Made by a program: the position numbers and the translations under genes. From the NCBI GenBank assembly GCA_019637445.1, contig JAHBVS010000001.1, positions 1,337,586 to 1,401,585 on the forward strand: a DNA stretch of 64,000 nt, read 5' to 3'. Within the stretch, counting starts at the first letter, position 1. The number at the start of each line of letters is the position of its first letter. The DNA comes from Gemmatimonadaceae bacterium (lineage in GTDB: Bacteria > Gemmatimonadota > Gemmatimonadetes > Gemmatimonadales > Gemmatimonadaceae). Positions 33,871 to 42,683 of this stretch are shown here, piece by piece. The notes beneath the pieces are model-generated. The model worked only from the letters and a program-made list of their open reading frames with translations. It ran no database searches and was not told where the DNA came from.

Positions 33871-34890
33871 ATGCGAAACGTCCAGCGAGCGGCGCTGCTT
33901 GCCAGCGCCATCAGCGTACTTCTCGCGCCGGAGGCTATGGCGCAGCAGGGCGCGCCGGTGCAGAACGCGGAGTGGGAGGTGCCGTACGGCGGCCGCCCGC
34001 GCGACCCGTTCGTTCACCAGGACGGCACCGTGTTCTTCGCCGGACAGGCCGGCAACTACGTCGGGCGACTCGACCCGCGGACGGGCGAGTTCCGCAAGTA
34101 TGAGATCGACCCGGGGACGAATCCGCACACGGTCGTCGTCGGCCCGGACTCGATGGTGTGGTTTGCCGGCAATCGCAACGCGATGATCGGGCGCCTGAAC
34201 CCGAGAACGGGCGAGATTCGCCGCTATCCGATGACCGACTCCACGGTGCGCGACCCGCACACGATGGTGTTCGACAAGGACGGCAACATCTGGTTCACGG
34301 CGCAGAACTCGCACACGGTCGGACACCTCAACGTCCGCACGGGCGCCATCCGCTATGTGAAGACGGGCACCCCGCGTTCCGGCCCGTACGGCATCCAGCT
34401 CAACTCACGCGGCGAGGTGTGGGTGAATCTCTTCCACACAAACAAGATCGCGAAGATCGATCCGCGGACGTATGAGCTCACCACCTATGAGCTGCCGCAC
34501 GAGCGCGCCCGCGGCCGTCGCATTGCCATCACGCCGGACGACGTGGTCTGGTACACGGACTACACGCGCGGCATGCTGGGCCGCGTGGACCCGACCACTG
34601 GCCGCATCACGGAGATTCCGCTGCCGGGCGGCCCGGCCTCCCTTCCCTATGGCATGGGCAGCGACGAGAAGGGTCGCATCTGGGTGACGGAGAGCGGCCG
34701 CAACGGCGCGATCCTTCAGGGCTTCGATCCGCGCACGAACACCTTCTTCGGCCGCACGCTGATCGGCAAGGAAGACAACAACACCATCCGCCATATGTAC
34801 TTCGATGCGAAGACCGGGCTGCTGTGGTTCGGGACGGATCAGGGCTTCATCGGGCGGGCGGAGGTTTCGGCCTCGCGTGTGGCGATGTGA
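33871..34890 (+). CDS. Secreted Vgb-like (streptogramin lyase-type) seven-bladed propeller protein
   Basis: The protein has 339 residues and a signal peptide ending at AMAQ. The repeated blades have the form GxVWFAGNxxxxIGRLxPRTGEIRxY (seen at least five times with changes), which is the Vgb/SMP-30-like propeller. Vgb lyases open the antibiotic ring with a His and a Glu; here the blade near the end has WVTESGRNG with the Glu but no following His, so resistance activity cannot be claimed. It is probably a periplasmic lyase or binding protein. A ribosome-binding site (GAGGG) precedes the ATG. It ends at the second copy of the family A palindrome. Confidence 0.8.
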   Translation: MRNVQRAALLASAISVLLAPEAMAQQGAPVQNAEWEVPYGGRPRDPFVHQDGTVFFAGQAGNYVGRLDPRTGEFRKYEIDPGTNPHTVVVGPDSMVWFAGNRNAMIGRLNPRTGEIRRYPMTDSTVRDPHTMVFDKDGNIWFTAQNSHTVGHLNVRTGAIRYVKTGTPRSGPYGIQLNSRGEVWVNLFHTNKIAKIDPRTYELTTYELPHERARGRRIAITPDDVVWYTDYTRGMLGRVDPTTGRITEIPLPGGPASLPYGMGSDEKGRIWVTESGRNGAILQGFDPRTNTFFGRTLIGKEDNNTIRHMYFDAKTGLLWFGTDQGFIGRAEVSASRVAM

Positions 34891-34897
34891 TTGAACG

Positions 34898-35011
34898 GCA
34901 GTGGTGAGTTGTAAGTCGTAAGTGATAAGAGAAGAGCAACGGCGATGCGGGGTCCAATCCGCATCGCCGTTGCTCATTTCTTACGACTTACAACTCACTA
35001 CTTACAACTGC
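34898..35011. repeat. Palindromic element, family A, copy 2
   Basis: This is a 114-base inverted repeat with the same core as copy 1 (AGCAACGGCGATGCGG and its complement) and the same outer arms (GTGAGTTGTAAGTCGTAAGT and CGACTTACAACTCA). The inner loop, GGTCCAAT, differs. Like copy 1 it lies between convergent genes, here the Vgb-like gene and a membrane-protein gene. Confidence 0.88.
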
Positions 35012-35018
35012 AGTTGAT

Positions 35019-35576
35019 CTACCGCGGCCAGAGCCAACCAAACACCCCTCCCATCAACAGCCCATACACGAGGGCATCCGTGGCGTGCAGTGCGTAGGCC
35101 TTCCAGGGCCTGCCAAACCAGATGGAGTCGGGCACGGTGCCGAGCCCATAGGCCATGAAGCCGATCGTGCCGACCAGCCGGAAGACCGCGAGATAATCCG
35201 CACCCGGTTGCAGCGCGTGCGATGCCACATATGCGGTGAAGGTCGCCACGACCGCGTTGAACACGAAGCTCTGGATCATCATCCCGCCCATGCCTTCGGC
35301 GGGAGTTGCCAGCGTGAGGAAACCGTACGGCCCGCGCTCGCGCTTGGCCTTGTTCTCCGGTGAGTTGGCCTCCTTCATGTCGTCGACGTAGGGGAAGGCA
35401 AACTGACCGATTCCCGGACTGCCGGCGCGAATCGCATCGAGCACGGCGTCCTCGTTCGGCAGCTTCGTGTACTCCTTGCGATGGTGCGGCATCACGGTCC
35501 AGGCCAGGGCCGAGGCGATGAACGCGACAGCGGCGCCGGCGAGGATCGGGACCCACAGGTCGATCAGGAACTGCAT
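35019..35576 (-). CDS. Membrane protein of unknown function
   Basis: The protein has 185 residues with an N-terminal membrane segment (about 5-28) and three more near the C-terminal half (about 103-125, 132-152 and 160-180). Between them is a hydrophilic loop with DDMKEANSPENKAKRERGPYG. I know of no family match. The start is set by an excellent ribosome-binding site (GGAGG) six bases before the ATG; longer frames upstream lack one. Confidence 0.65.
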   Translation of the reverse strand: MQFLIDLWVPILAGAAVAFIASALAWTVMPHHRKEYTKLPNEDAVLDAIRAGSPGIGQFAFPYVDDMKEANSPENKAKRERGPYGFLTLATPAEGMGGMMIQSFVFNAVVATFTAYVASHALQPGADYLAVFRLVGTIGFMAYGLGTVPDSIWFGRPWKAYALHATDALVYGLLMGGVFGWLWPR

Positions 35577-35672
35577 GTATCGCCTCCGGAAGCGGGGGGA
35601 TGAGGCAGGCGCCCTAGGCCCGGGAGCGGTGGCCGGACCCTCAACACTCTGGCTCGCCAGCCGTCCGCGCAA

Positions 35673-35678
35673 TATCCT
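35673..35678 (+). promoter_or_regulatory. -10-like box for a leaderless start (diguanylate cyclase)
   Basis: TATCCT lies five bases before the GTG, and no ribosome-binding site is present. This is one of several such cases in the window. The -35 region is weak. Confidence 0.35.
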
Positions 35679-35683
35679 GTGCC

Positions 35684-36862
35684 GTGCAGATTTCCGTGGA
35701 GCCCGGCACCGAGGCACTGCGACGCGCCGTGCGCGTCTCGCAGGCCGTGAACCGTGTGCGGCAGCTGCCCACGGTCTTCGTGGCCAATCCGCTGCTCGCG
35801 GTGTTCATCGGCATCACCTACTGGGACTTCGCCGACCACTCGTTCCTCGTCGGTCTCGTCGCGGCGATGTTGGTGCTCTGGACGCCCGCTGCGCTCAGCT
35901 GGCGACGTCTCCACTCCCGAACCCGCCCCACGGACGTCAGCGAACGCAACGAGCAGCGGGCGATGCTGTTCTCGTGCCTTGCTGGCATCACGTGGGGCGT
36001 GACGGCCTGGTACCTCTTCCCGCTCGGAGCGATGGAAGAGCGCGCCACAATGGTCATGCTCCTGGCCGGCCTGACTGGAGGGTCAGTGGCGTTTTTCTCG
36101 TCGTCACCGATTGCCAGCCTGCTGTACTTCCTGCCCTTCATGTCATCGCTCTTCATCCAGTCGGTGCGCTACGACACGGCCGCGCAGCCGGTGCTGCCGA
36201 GCGCGATCGGCGTGTTCATCCTCACCTCGCTGTTGTTCACGCGGCGCAGCTGGCAGCAGTTCGTGGACAACGTGCAGGTGCTGGTCGAGCGCGACCACGC
36301 CCTGGAGGAGGCCAAGGCCAGCGAGATCCAGTTGGAGTTGGCGCTCTCGCGCATGCAGGACCTGGCGATGGTGGACGAGTTGACTGGCTTGAAGAACCGC
36401 CGGGCATTCTTCGACGACGCCGAGCCGGCCATCGCTGCTGCGCGCCGACGTGGGCAGCCCATCGCAGTGGCGTTGTTGGACCTCGACCATTTCAAGGAGG
36501 TCAATGACACCTACGGGCACGCCGCCGGTGACATCGTCCTCAAGGAAGTGGCCGACCGGATCGTCCAGACGCTCCGCGAGGAACAAATGGTCGGCCGCAT
36601 CGGGGGCGAGGAGTTTGTGGCCCTGTTGCCGGATACCACGCCTGCGCAGGCGCTGGTGGCCGTGGAGCGCGTGCGGAAGGCGGTCGGTGGCTCTCCCGTG
36701 AGACTTCCAAAGGGCGCCGAGGTCTTGGTCACGCTCTCGGGTGGCATCACCCTGCTGAAGGAAGGGGAGCAGGTAGAGGCCGCCATCGACCAGGCGGACA
36801 AGGCCATGTACCGGGCCAAGGGGCTGGGCCGGGACCGGGTCGAGGTGTTCGGGAACGTGTGA
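35684..36862 (+). CDS. Membrane-bound diguanylate cyclase (GGEEF)
   Basis: The protein has 392 residues. Five or six membrane segments occupy residues 30-185. A coiled stretch (about 195-225) leads to the GGDEF domain, with DELTGLKNRRAF, the metal site LLDLDHFKEVND, and the signature GGEEF at residues 307-311. All catalytic residues are present, so it should make cyclic di-GMP. The allosteric I-site (RxxD) is replaced by R298-E-E-Q301, so product inhibition may be lost. The GTG start comes five bases after a TATCCT box with no ribosome-binding site. Confidence 0.92.
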   Translation: MQISVEPGTEALRRAVRVSQAVNRVRQLPTVFVANPLLAVFIGITYWDFADHSFLVGLVAAMLVLWTPAALSWRRLHSRTRPTDVSERNEQRAMLFSCLAGITWGVTAWYLFPLGAMEERATMVMLLAGLTGGSVAFFSSSPIASLLYFLPFMSSLFIQSVRYDTAAQPVLPSAIGVFILTSLLFTRRSWQQFVDNVQVLVERDHALEEAKASEIQLELALSRMQDLAMVDELTGLKNRRAFFDDAEPAIAAARRRGQPIAVALLDLDHFKEVNDTYGHAAGDIVLKEVADRIVQTLREEQMVGRIGGEEFVALLPDTTPAQALVAVERVRKAVGGSPVRLPKGAEVLVTLSGGITLLKEGEQVEAAIDQADKAMYRAKGLGRDRVEVFGNV

Positions 36863-36877
36863 GCCGGGGGGTCGGGT

Positions 36878-36906
36878 TTGTATCCATAGGTAAACCCGAG
36901 TATTTT
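36878..36906 (+). promoter_or_regulatory. Probable SUF operon promoter
   Basis: TTGTAT (36878-36883) and TATTTT (36901-36906) are spaced by exactly 17 bases, directly upstream of sufB. The region is AT-rich compared with its surroundings. The start of transcription would be about 32-37 bases before the ATG. Confidence 0.5.
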
Positions 36907-36916
36907 TATGGGTTAC
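36890..36916. promoter_or_regulatory. Inverted repeat over the SUF -10 box (possible operator)
   Basis: GTAAACCC (36890-36897) and GGGTTAC (36910-36916) are inverted copies, apart from one extra A, and frame the -10 box. A repressor bound here would block the promoter. It does not match known SufR or IscR sites closely. No Rrf2 or ArsR-type regulator gene is next to the operon. Confidence 0.45.
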
Positions 36917-36944
36917 TAGCTCCACCCGACTCCAGCAGGGCCCC

Positions 36945-38378
36945 ATGAGCTCATCGATCGAAGCACTCGTCAATAAGGAATACGCCTACGGGTTCGTGAC
37001 CGAGGTCGACTCGGACACGATTCCCGCCGGCCTGACGGAAGAGACCGTCCGCCTCATCTCGGCCAAGAAGAACGAGCCCGAATGGCTGCTCGACTGGCGC
37101 CTCAAGGCCTTCCGGCGCTGGCAGACGATGACCGAGCCGCACTGGCCGAACGTCACGTATCCGCCGATCGACTACCAGTCGCACACGTACTACTCGGCAC
37201 CCAAGTCCGTGAAGCCGCTGCAGTCGCTGGACGAGGTCGATCCGGAGCTGCTCAAGACCTACGAGAAGCTCGGCATCTCGCTCACGGAGCAGAAGCGGCT
37301 CCACGGGATCGCCGTGGACGCGATCTTCGACTCCGTCTCCGTGGGCACCACGATGAAGACGGAGCTCGAGAAGGTCGGCGTGATCTTCTGCAGCTTCGGC
37401 GAGGCGGTGCACAACCATCCGGAGCTCGTGAAGAAGTACCTGGGCTCCGTGGTGCCGTACTCGGACAACTTCTTCGCCGCGCTCAACTCGGCGGTGTTCT
37501 CCGACGGCTCGTTCGTGTACGTGCCGAAGGGCGTGAAGTGCCCGCTGGAGCTGTCGACGTACTTCCGCATCAACGCGGCCAACACGGGCCAGTTCGAGCG
37601 CACCCTGATCGTCGCCGACGAGGGCGCCTCGGTGAGCTACCTCGAGGGCTGCACGGCGCCGAAGCGTGACGAGAACCAGCTGCACGCGGCGGTCGTCGAG
37701 ATCGTCGCGCTGGACCGGGCCACGGTGAAGTACTCGACCGTGCAGAACTGGTACGCCGGCGACAAGGACGGCAAGGGCGGCATCTACAACTTCGTAACCA
37801 AGCGCGGCAAGGCGTTCACGGACGCCAAGATCTCGTGGACGCAGGTGGAGACGGGCTCGGCGATCACCTGGAAGTATCCCTCGGTGATCCTGCAGGGCGA
37901 CAACTCGGTGGGCGAGTTCTACTCGGTGGCCGTGGTGAACGGCAAGCAGCAGGCCGACACGGGCACGAAGATGATCCACATCGGCCGCAACACGAAGTCG
38001 ACGATCATCTCCAAGGGCATCAGCGCGGGCAACGGGCAGAACTCCTACCGTGGCCAGGTGAAGGTGCTGCCGAAGGCCGAGGGCGCCCGCAACTACACGC
38101 AGTGCGACTCGATGCTGATCGGCAACGCCTGCGGCGCGCACACCTTCCCGTACATCGAGATCGCCAACAACACGGCGACGCTGGAGCACGAGGCCAGCAC
38201 GAGCAAGATCGGCGAGGACCAGATCTTCTACTGCAAGGCGCGCGGGCTGAACGCCGAGCACGCGATCTCGCTGATCGTGGCGGGCTTCTGCAAGGAAGTG
38301 TTCAAGGAGCTGCCGATGGAGTTTGCGCTTGAAGCCCAGCAGCTACTCGGCATTTCGCTTGAAGGGTCGGTTGGGTAA
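36945..38378 (+). CDS. sufB: Fe-S assembly scaffold protein SufB
   Basis: The protein has 477 residues, normal for SufB. It has [20 protein letters not shown], the first conserved block, [20 protein letters not shown] (which holds a Cys), [42 protein letters not shown], and [19 protein letters not shown], with the Cys thought to help build the cluster. SufB with SufC and SufD forms the SufBC2D complex that assembles [4Fe-4S] clusters in the cytosol. It is first in the operon, behind a promoter with an inverted repeat. A palindromic element separates it from sufC. Confidence 0.97.
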   Translation: MSSSIEALVNKEYAYGFVTEVDSDTIPAGLTEETVRLISAKKNEPEWLLDWRLKAFRRWQTMTEPHWPNVTYPPIDYQSHTYYSAPKSVKPLQSLDEVDPELLKTYEKLGISLTEQKRLHGIAVDAIFDSVSVGTTMKTELEKVGVIFCSFGEAVHNHPELVKKYLGSVVPYSDNFFAALNSAVFSDGSFVYVPKGVKCPLELSTYFRINAANTGQFERTLIVADEGASVSYLEGCTAPKRDENQLHAAVVEIVALDRATVKYSTVQNWYAGDKDGKGGIYNFVTKRGKAFTDAKISWTQVETGSAITWKYPSVILQGDNSVGEFYSVAVVNGKQQADTGTKMIHIGRNTKSTIISKGISAGNGQNSYRGQVKVLPKAEGARNYTQCDSMLIGNACGAHTFPYIEIANNTATLEHEASTSKIGEDQIFYCKARGLNAEHAISLIVAGFCKEVFKELPMEFALEAQQLLGISLEGSVG

Positions 38379-38390
38379 CGGCAGCTGATG

Positions 38391-38463
38391 GCCACAGAGG
38401 CACAGAGACACCGAGAACTACCACCGCGTTTTGCTTGCCTCTGTGTCTCTGTGCCTCTGCGGC
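38391..38463. repeat. Palindromic element, family B, copy 1 (between sufB and sufC)
   Basis: This 73-base inverted repeat has arms GCCACAGAGGCACAGAGACACCGAG and its complement-like CTCTGTGTCTCTGTGCCTCTGCGGC around a loop of about 20 bases. A related composite is at 58375-58562. It lies inside the operon, 12 bases after the sufB stop, and is followed by TTTTTTCTTTC about ten bases on, so it may act as a partial terminator or mRNA stabiliser. Confidence 0.85.
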
Positions 38464-38505
38464 AAACGCTTTTTTCTTTCTGACTACAACGGAACTCTGA
38501 TTCAT

Positions 38506-39273
<768 letters not shown>

Positions 39274-39275
39274 CC

Positions 39276-40586
39276 GTGACGATGCCGTACGCAGAACAGT
39301 TCGAGGCCTTCGCGACGAACGGCGGCGCCGAGGGTCCGGCGTGGCTGCCCGCACTGCGCGAGAGGGCCTTCGAGCGCTTTCGCACGCTGGGCTTCCCGAC
39401 CACGCGTGACGAGGACTGGCACTTTACCTCGGTCACGCCAATCGCAGAGCGCACCTTCAAGTCCGTGAAGCCGGCGGCCACGCAGCTGACGCTGCGCGAC
39501 ATCCAACCGCATCTGGTGGACGCCGACTGGCACCGGCTGGTCTTCGTGAACGGGCAGCTGGAGCCGTCGCTCTCGCAGTTCGCGGGCCTGCCCGCCGACG
39601 TGCAGCTCTCGCCGCTGAGCGAGGTGATGCGCCAGGACGCGAAGTGGCTGGAGCAGCACCTTGGCACGTTGGCTGCCTTCGACAAGGCTGCCTTCACGGC
39701 GATGAACACCGCCTTCATGCAGGACGGTGTCGTGCTGCGCCTGCCGAAGGGAGAGGTGGTGGACGTACCGATCCACATCCTGCACCTGACGGACGGCGAG
39801 GCACAGGGCGCGGCGATCCATCCGCGCCTGCTGGTCGTGGCCGAGCCGCTGTCCAACGCGACACTCGTCGAGAGTTTCGTCGGCCTCGGTGGCGCCAGCT
39901 ATCTGGTGAACGCCGTCGCCGAGATCGTGGTGGGCGATGGCGCCCGCGTGGACCACTACAAGCTGCAGCGCGAGGGGGCGGAGGCCTTCCACGTCGGCAC
40001 TGTGCAGGTCTCGCAGGGCCGCGATTCCATCTACCACAGCTTCTCGTACGCGGCCGGCGGCGCGCTGTCGCGCACGAACATCTACACGAAGCTGCTTGGC
40101 ACGGGCAGCGAGGCGCGGCTCAACGGCCTCTACGTGCTCGACGGTTCGCAGCACGCGGATCACCAGACCTTCGTGGAGCACATCGCCGAGTCCTGCGCGA
40201 GCCGCGAGCTCTACTGTGGCATCCTCGACGGACAGAGCCACGGCGTGTTCAACGGCAAGGTCTTCGTAGACCCGCAGGCGCAGAAGACGGACGGCAAGCA
40301 GACCAACAAGGCGCTGCTGCTCTCGCCGCAGGCGCGGGTGGACACCAAGCCGCAGCTGGAGATCTTCGCCGACGACGTGAAGTGCACGCACGGCGCGACG
40401 GTGGGCCGCATCGACGAGACCGCGCTCTTCTATCTCAAGAGCCGCGGCATCGGCAGCGACAACGCTCGGGCGCTGCTCACCTACGCGTTTGCCGCCGAGG
40501 CGCTGGAGACGATCGAGATCGACGCGCTGCGGCTCACGCTGGAGCGCAATGTGTTCGAGCGCTTCACGCACACGCGGCTGGAGTAG
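39276..40586 (+). CDS. sufD: SufD subunit of the SufBC2D scaffold
   Basis: The protein has 436 residues. It is related to SufB in its beta-helix core, with RLNGLYVLDGSQHADHQTFVEH split over two strands and GVFNGKVFVDPQAQKTDGKQ, the SufD mark. It ends with the helical block DETALFYLKSRGIGSDNARALL. It partners with SufB and SufC in cluster assembly. The start is GTG, or the ATG two codons later. Confidence 0.96.
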   Translation: MTMPYAEQFEAFATNGGAEGPAWLPALRERAFERFRTLGFPTTRDEDWHFTSVTPIAERTFKSVKPAATQLTLRDIQPHLVDADWHRLVFVNGQLEPSLSQFAGLPADVQLSPLSEVMRQDAKWLEQHLGTLAAFDKAAFTAMNTAFMQDGVVLRLPKGEVVDVPIHILHLTDGEAQGAAIHPRLLVVAEPLSNATLVESFVGLGGASYLVNAVAEIVVGDGARVDHYKLQREGAEAFHVGTVQVSQGRDSIYHSFSYAAGGALSRTNIYTKLLGTGSEARLNGLYVLDGSQHADHQTFVEHIAESCASRELYCGILDGQSHGVFNGKVFVDPQAQKTDGKQTNKALLLSPQARVDTKPQLEIFADDVKCTHGATVGRIDETALFYLKSRGIGSDNARALLTYAFAAEALETIEIDALRLTLERNVFERFTHTRLE

Positions 40587-40588
40587 CG

Positions 40589-41071
40589 ATGGCTGACGCC
40601 GCCCTCGACGCGCTGTACCAGGAAGTCATCCTGGACCACAACCGTCGGCCTCGGAACTACCATCCGATGGACGGCGCGACCTGCAGTGCGGACGGGAAGA
40701 ACCCCAACTGCGGCGACCAGCTCACGGTCTGGCTCAAGGTCGAGGACGATCGCGTGGCCGACATCTCCTTCCAGGGGATGGGCTGCGCGATCTCCAAGGC
40801 CTCGGCATCGATGATGACCGATGCCGTGAAGGGCAAGTCGCGGGCCGAGGCGGTGGCGCTGTACGACAAGGTGCATCGGATGGTGACCGGCGAGGATCCC
40901 GCGCTGGCCAGCGACAAGACGATGGGCCCGCTGCGCGCGTTGAGCGGCGTGAGCAAGTTCCCGATGCGGGTGAAGTGCGCCTCGCTGAGCTGGCACGCGA
41001 TGAAGGCCGCGCTCGATGGTGCCGCGACGGTGACCACCGAGTCGCCTGAGGACGCGCGGAGCGCCTCGTGA
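40589..41071 (+). CDS. sufU: SufU/IscU-type sulfur-transfer scaffold
   Basis: The protein has 160 residues. It shows YQEVILDHNRRPRNYHPM, the zinc/sulfur-site Cys in NPNCGDQ, Asp in the same block, GMGCAISKASASMMTD, and the late Cys in RVKCASLSWHAM. The Gly-Cys-Ala-Ile region and an insert of about 18 residues before the last Cys mark SufU rather than IscU. SufU takes sulfur from SufS through a zinc-bound Cys. The start ATG follows sufD by two bases, and the end overlaps the Rieske gene. Confidence 0.95.
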   Translation: MADAALDALYQEVILDHNRRPRNYHPMDGATCSADGKNPNCGDQLTVWLKVEDDRVADISFQGMGCAISKASASMMTDAVKGKSRAEAVALYDKVHRMVTGEDPALASDKTMGPLRALSGVSKFPMRVKCASLSWHAMKAALDGAATVTTESPEDARSAS

Positions 41072-41445
41072 CCACGGCGCCGGACCCTGGCAGCGGCACC
41101 GCGGCGCCCGAGGGCGCCGTTTTGCTCGACGGGCTCACGGCAGGCGATGTCGTGGACGGGCAGCTGTATCGCGCATCTCTACCGAACGGCACCGCCGTGG
41201 TGGTCGGGCGGCACGACGGCTCGTGGTTCGCGCACAAGGATTGCTGCCCGCACGCGGAGTATCCGCTCAGCGAGGGCACCCTGTACGCGAATGGCGAGCT
41301 GGAGTGCTGCTGGCACGGGGCGAAGTTCAATTGCCTGACGGGCGCGCTGCTCGGCGGGCCGGCCGAACAGGGCTTGGTGCGGTTTGACGTGACGGAGCGC
41401 GACGGCGCGCTCTGGGTGAAGCGAAGCGCAGGGGGTGCGCGATGA
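41068..41445 (+). CDS. Rieske-type [2Fe-2S] protein in the SUF operon
   Basis: The protein has 125 residues. The cluster site reads CPHAEYPLSEGTLYANGEL then CWHGAKFN, that is C-x-H and C-x-x-H with the correct spacing. It is a small, soluble Rieske ferredoxin of the non-haem oxygenase type. Genes like this occur next to sufU and sufS in many actinobacterial and related SUF operons, where the role is not fully known. The GTG start overlaps the sufU stop, and the end overlaps sufS (ATGA). Confidence 0.92.
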   Translation: MTTAPDPGSGTAAPEGAVLLDGLTAGDVVDGQLYRASLPNGTAVVVGRHDGSWFAHKDCCPHAEYPLSEGTLYANGELECCWHGAKFNCLTGALLGGPAEQGLVRFDVTERDGALWVKRSAGGAR

Positions 41446-42680
41446 GGGCCTCAACACCGGTGGAACTGGCGAAGCGCGCGGATTTTCCGCTGCTGCTCGC
41501 GCAGCCGGAGCTTGTGTATCTGGACAGCGCGGCGACGGCCCAGAAGCCGGCGGCCGTGCTCGACGCGCTGCGTCGTTACTACGAGTCGGAGAACGCGAAC
41601 CCGCACCGCGGGGCCTATGCGCTCTCGGCGGCGGCAACTGAGGCGTATCACAAGGCGCGGCAGCGCGTGGCGCGCTTTGTTGGCATCGCAGACGCCGACC
41701 AGCTGATCTTCGTGCGTGGCACCACCGAAGGCATGAACCTCGTGGCGACGGCCTGGGGCCGCGCGAATGTATCGCGCGGCGACAACGTCGTGGTCACACG
41801 GATGGAGCACCACGCCAACTTCGTGCCGTGGCAGCAGCTGGCGCGGGCGGTCGGGGCGGAGTTTCGCATCGTGGAGCTCGATGCGGCAGGAAACCTCGAT
41901 CTCGAGATGCTTTCGCGTCTGGTTGATGCGCGGACGAAGGTGGTGGCCTTCGGCCACGTGTCGAACGCGCTGGGCACCATCAATCCCGTGGCCAAGATCG
42001 TCGCCGCCGCGCGCGCAGCGGCGCCCTCGGCGCTGCTGGTCTGCGACGGCGCGCAGGCCGTGCCGCACCTCGCAGTGGAGGTGGATGCGCTCGGCGTTGA
42101 CGTCTATGCCTTCAGCGGGCACAAGGTCGGTGGCCCGATGGGTATCGGCGCCGTCTTCGTGCGGCGCCCGATCCTCGACGCGATGCCGCCGTATCAGTTT
42201 GGCGGCGACATGATCGAGTGGGTGAACGACGACGACAGCACCTGGAACGTGATCCCGCACAAGTTCGAGGCGGGCACGCCGAACGTGGCCGGGGCGGTGG
42301 GCCTGGCGGCGGCCTGCGACTTCCTCGATGGACTCGGGATGGAGGCGGTGCGCCGGCACGAGTTGCTCATCACGACCGCGGCGATGCGCGCGCTGTCGGA
42401 GATCGAGGGCGTGACCGTGTTTGGAACGCCGACGGCCGAGGGTCGCAGCGGCGTGGTCTCGTTTGCGATGGCGGACGTGCATCCGCACGACGTGGCGACG
42501 TCGTTGGACGCCGCGGGCGTGTGCGTGCGCGCGGGACACCACTGCGCACAGCCCCTGATGCGCCGGCTCAGCGTGCCGGCGACGACGCGGGCCAGCTTCT
42601 GGATCTACAACACGCTGGCGGATGTAGACGCGCTGGCGCGGGCTGTCCGCGCGACGCAGGAGCGGTTCGCGGGGGTGTAG
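41442..42680 (+). CDS. sufS: Cysteine desulfurase SufS
   Basis: The protein has 412 residues, normal for group II (SufS-type) desulfurases. It shows the substrate region VYLDSAATAQKPAAV, HANFVPWQQL (His), the PLP lysine in FSGHKVGGPMGIG, and the catalytic Cys in RAGHHCAQPLM. The Cys lies on a short loop, as in SufS and not IscS. It makes alanine and a protein-bound persulfide. The gene ends three bases before a convergent kinase gene, so the operon stops here. Confidence 0.97.
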   Translation: MRASTPVELAKRADFPLLLAQPELVYLDSAATAQKPAAVLDALRRYYESENANPHRGAYALSAAATEAYHKARQRVARFVGIADADQLIFVRGTTEGMNLVATAWGRANVSRGDNVVVTRMEHHANFVPWQQLARAVGAEFRIVELDAAGNLDLEMLSRLVDARTKVVAFGHVSNALGTINPVAKIVAAARAAAPSALLVCDGAQAVPHLAVEVDALGVDVYAFSGHKVGGPMGIGAVFVRRPILDAMPPYQFGGDMIEWVNDDDSTWNVIPHKFEAGTPNVAGAVGLAAACDFLDGLGMEAVRRHELLITTAAMRALSEIEGVTVFGTPTAEGRSGVVSFAMADVHPHDVATSLDAAGVCVRAGHHCAQPLMRRLSVPATTRASFWIYNTLADVDALARAVRATQERFAGV

Positions 42681-42683
42681 CGC

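Noticed and set aside
33871-34890. Streptogramin resistance gene
   Set aside because: Only the propeller fold is shared with Vgb; the His of the active site is not found after the Glu, so resistance is not supported.
36951-38261. Long open frame antisense to sufB
   Set aside because: It has the composition of an antisense shadow (Arg/Leu/Val/His-rich) and sufB is unmistakable.
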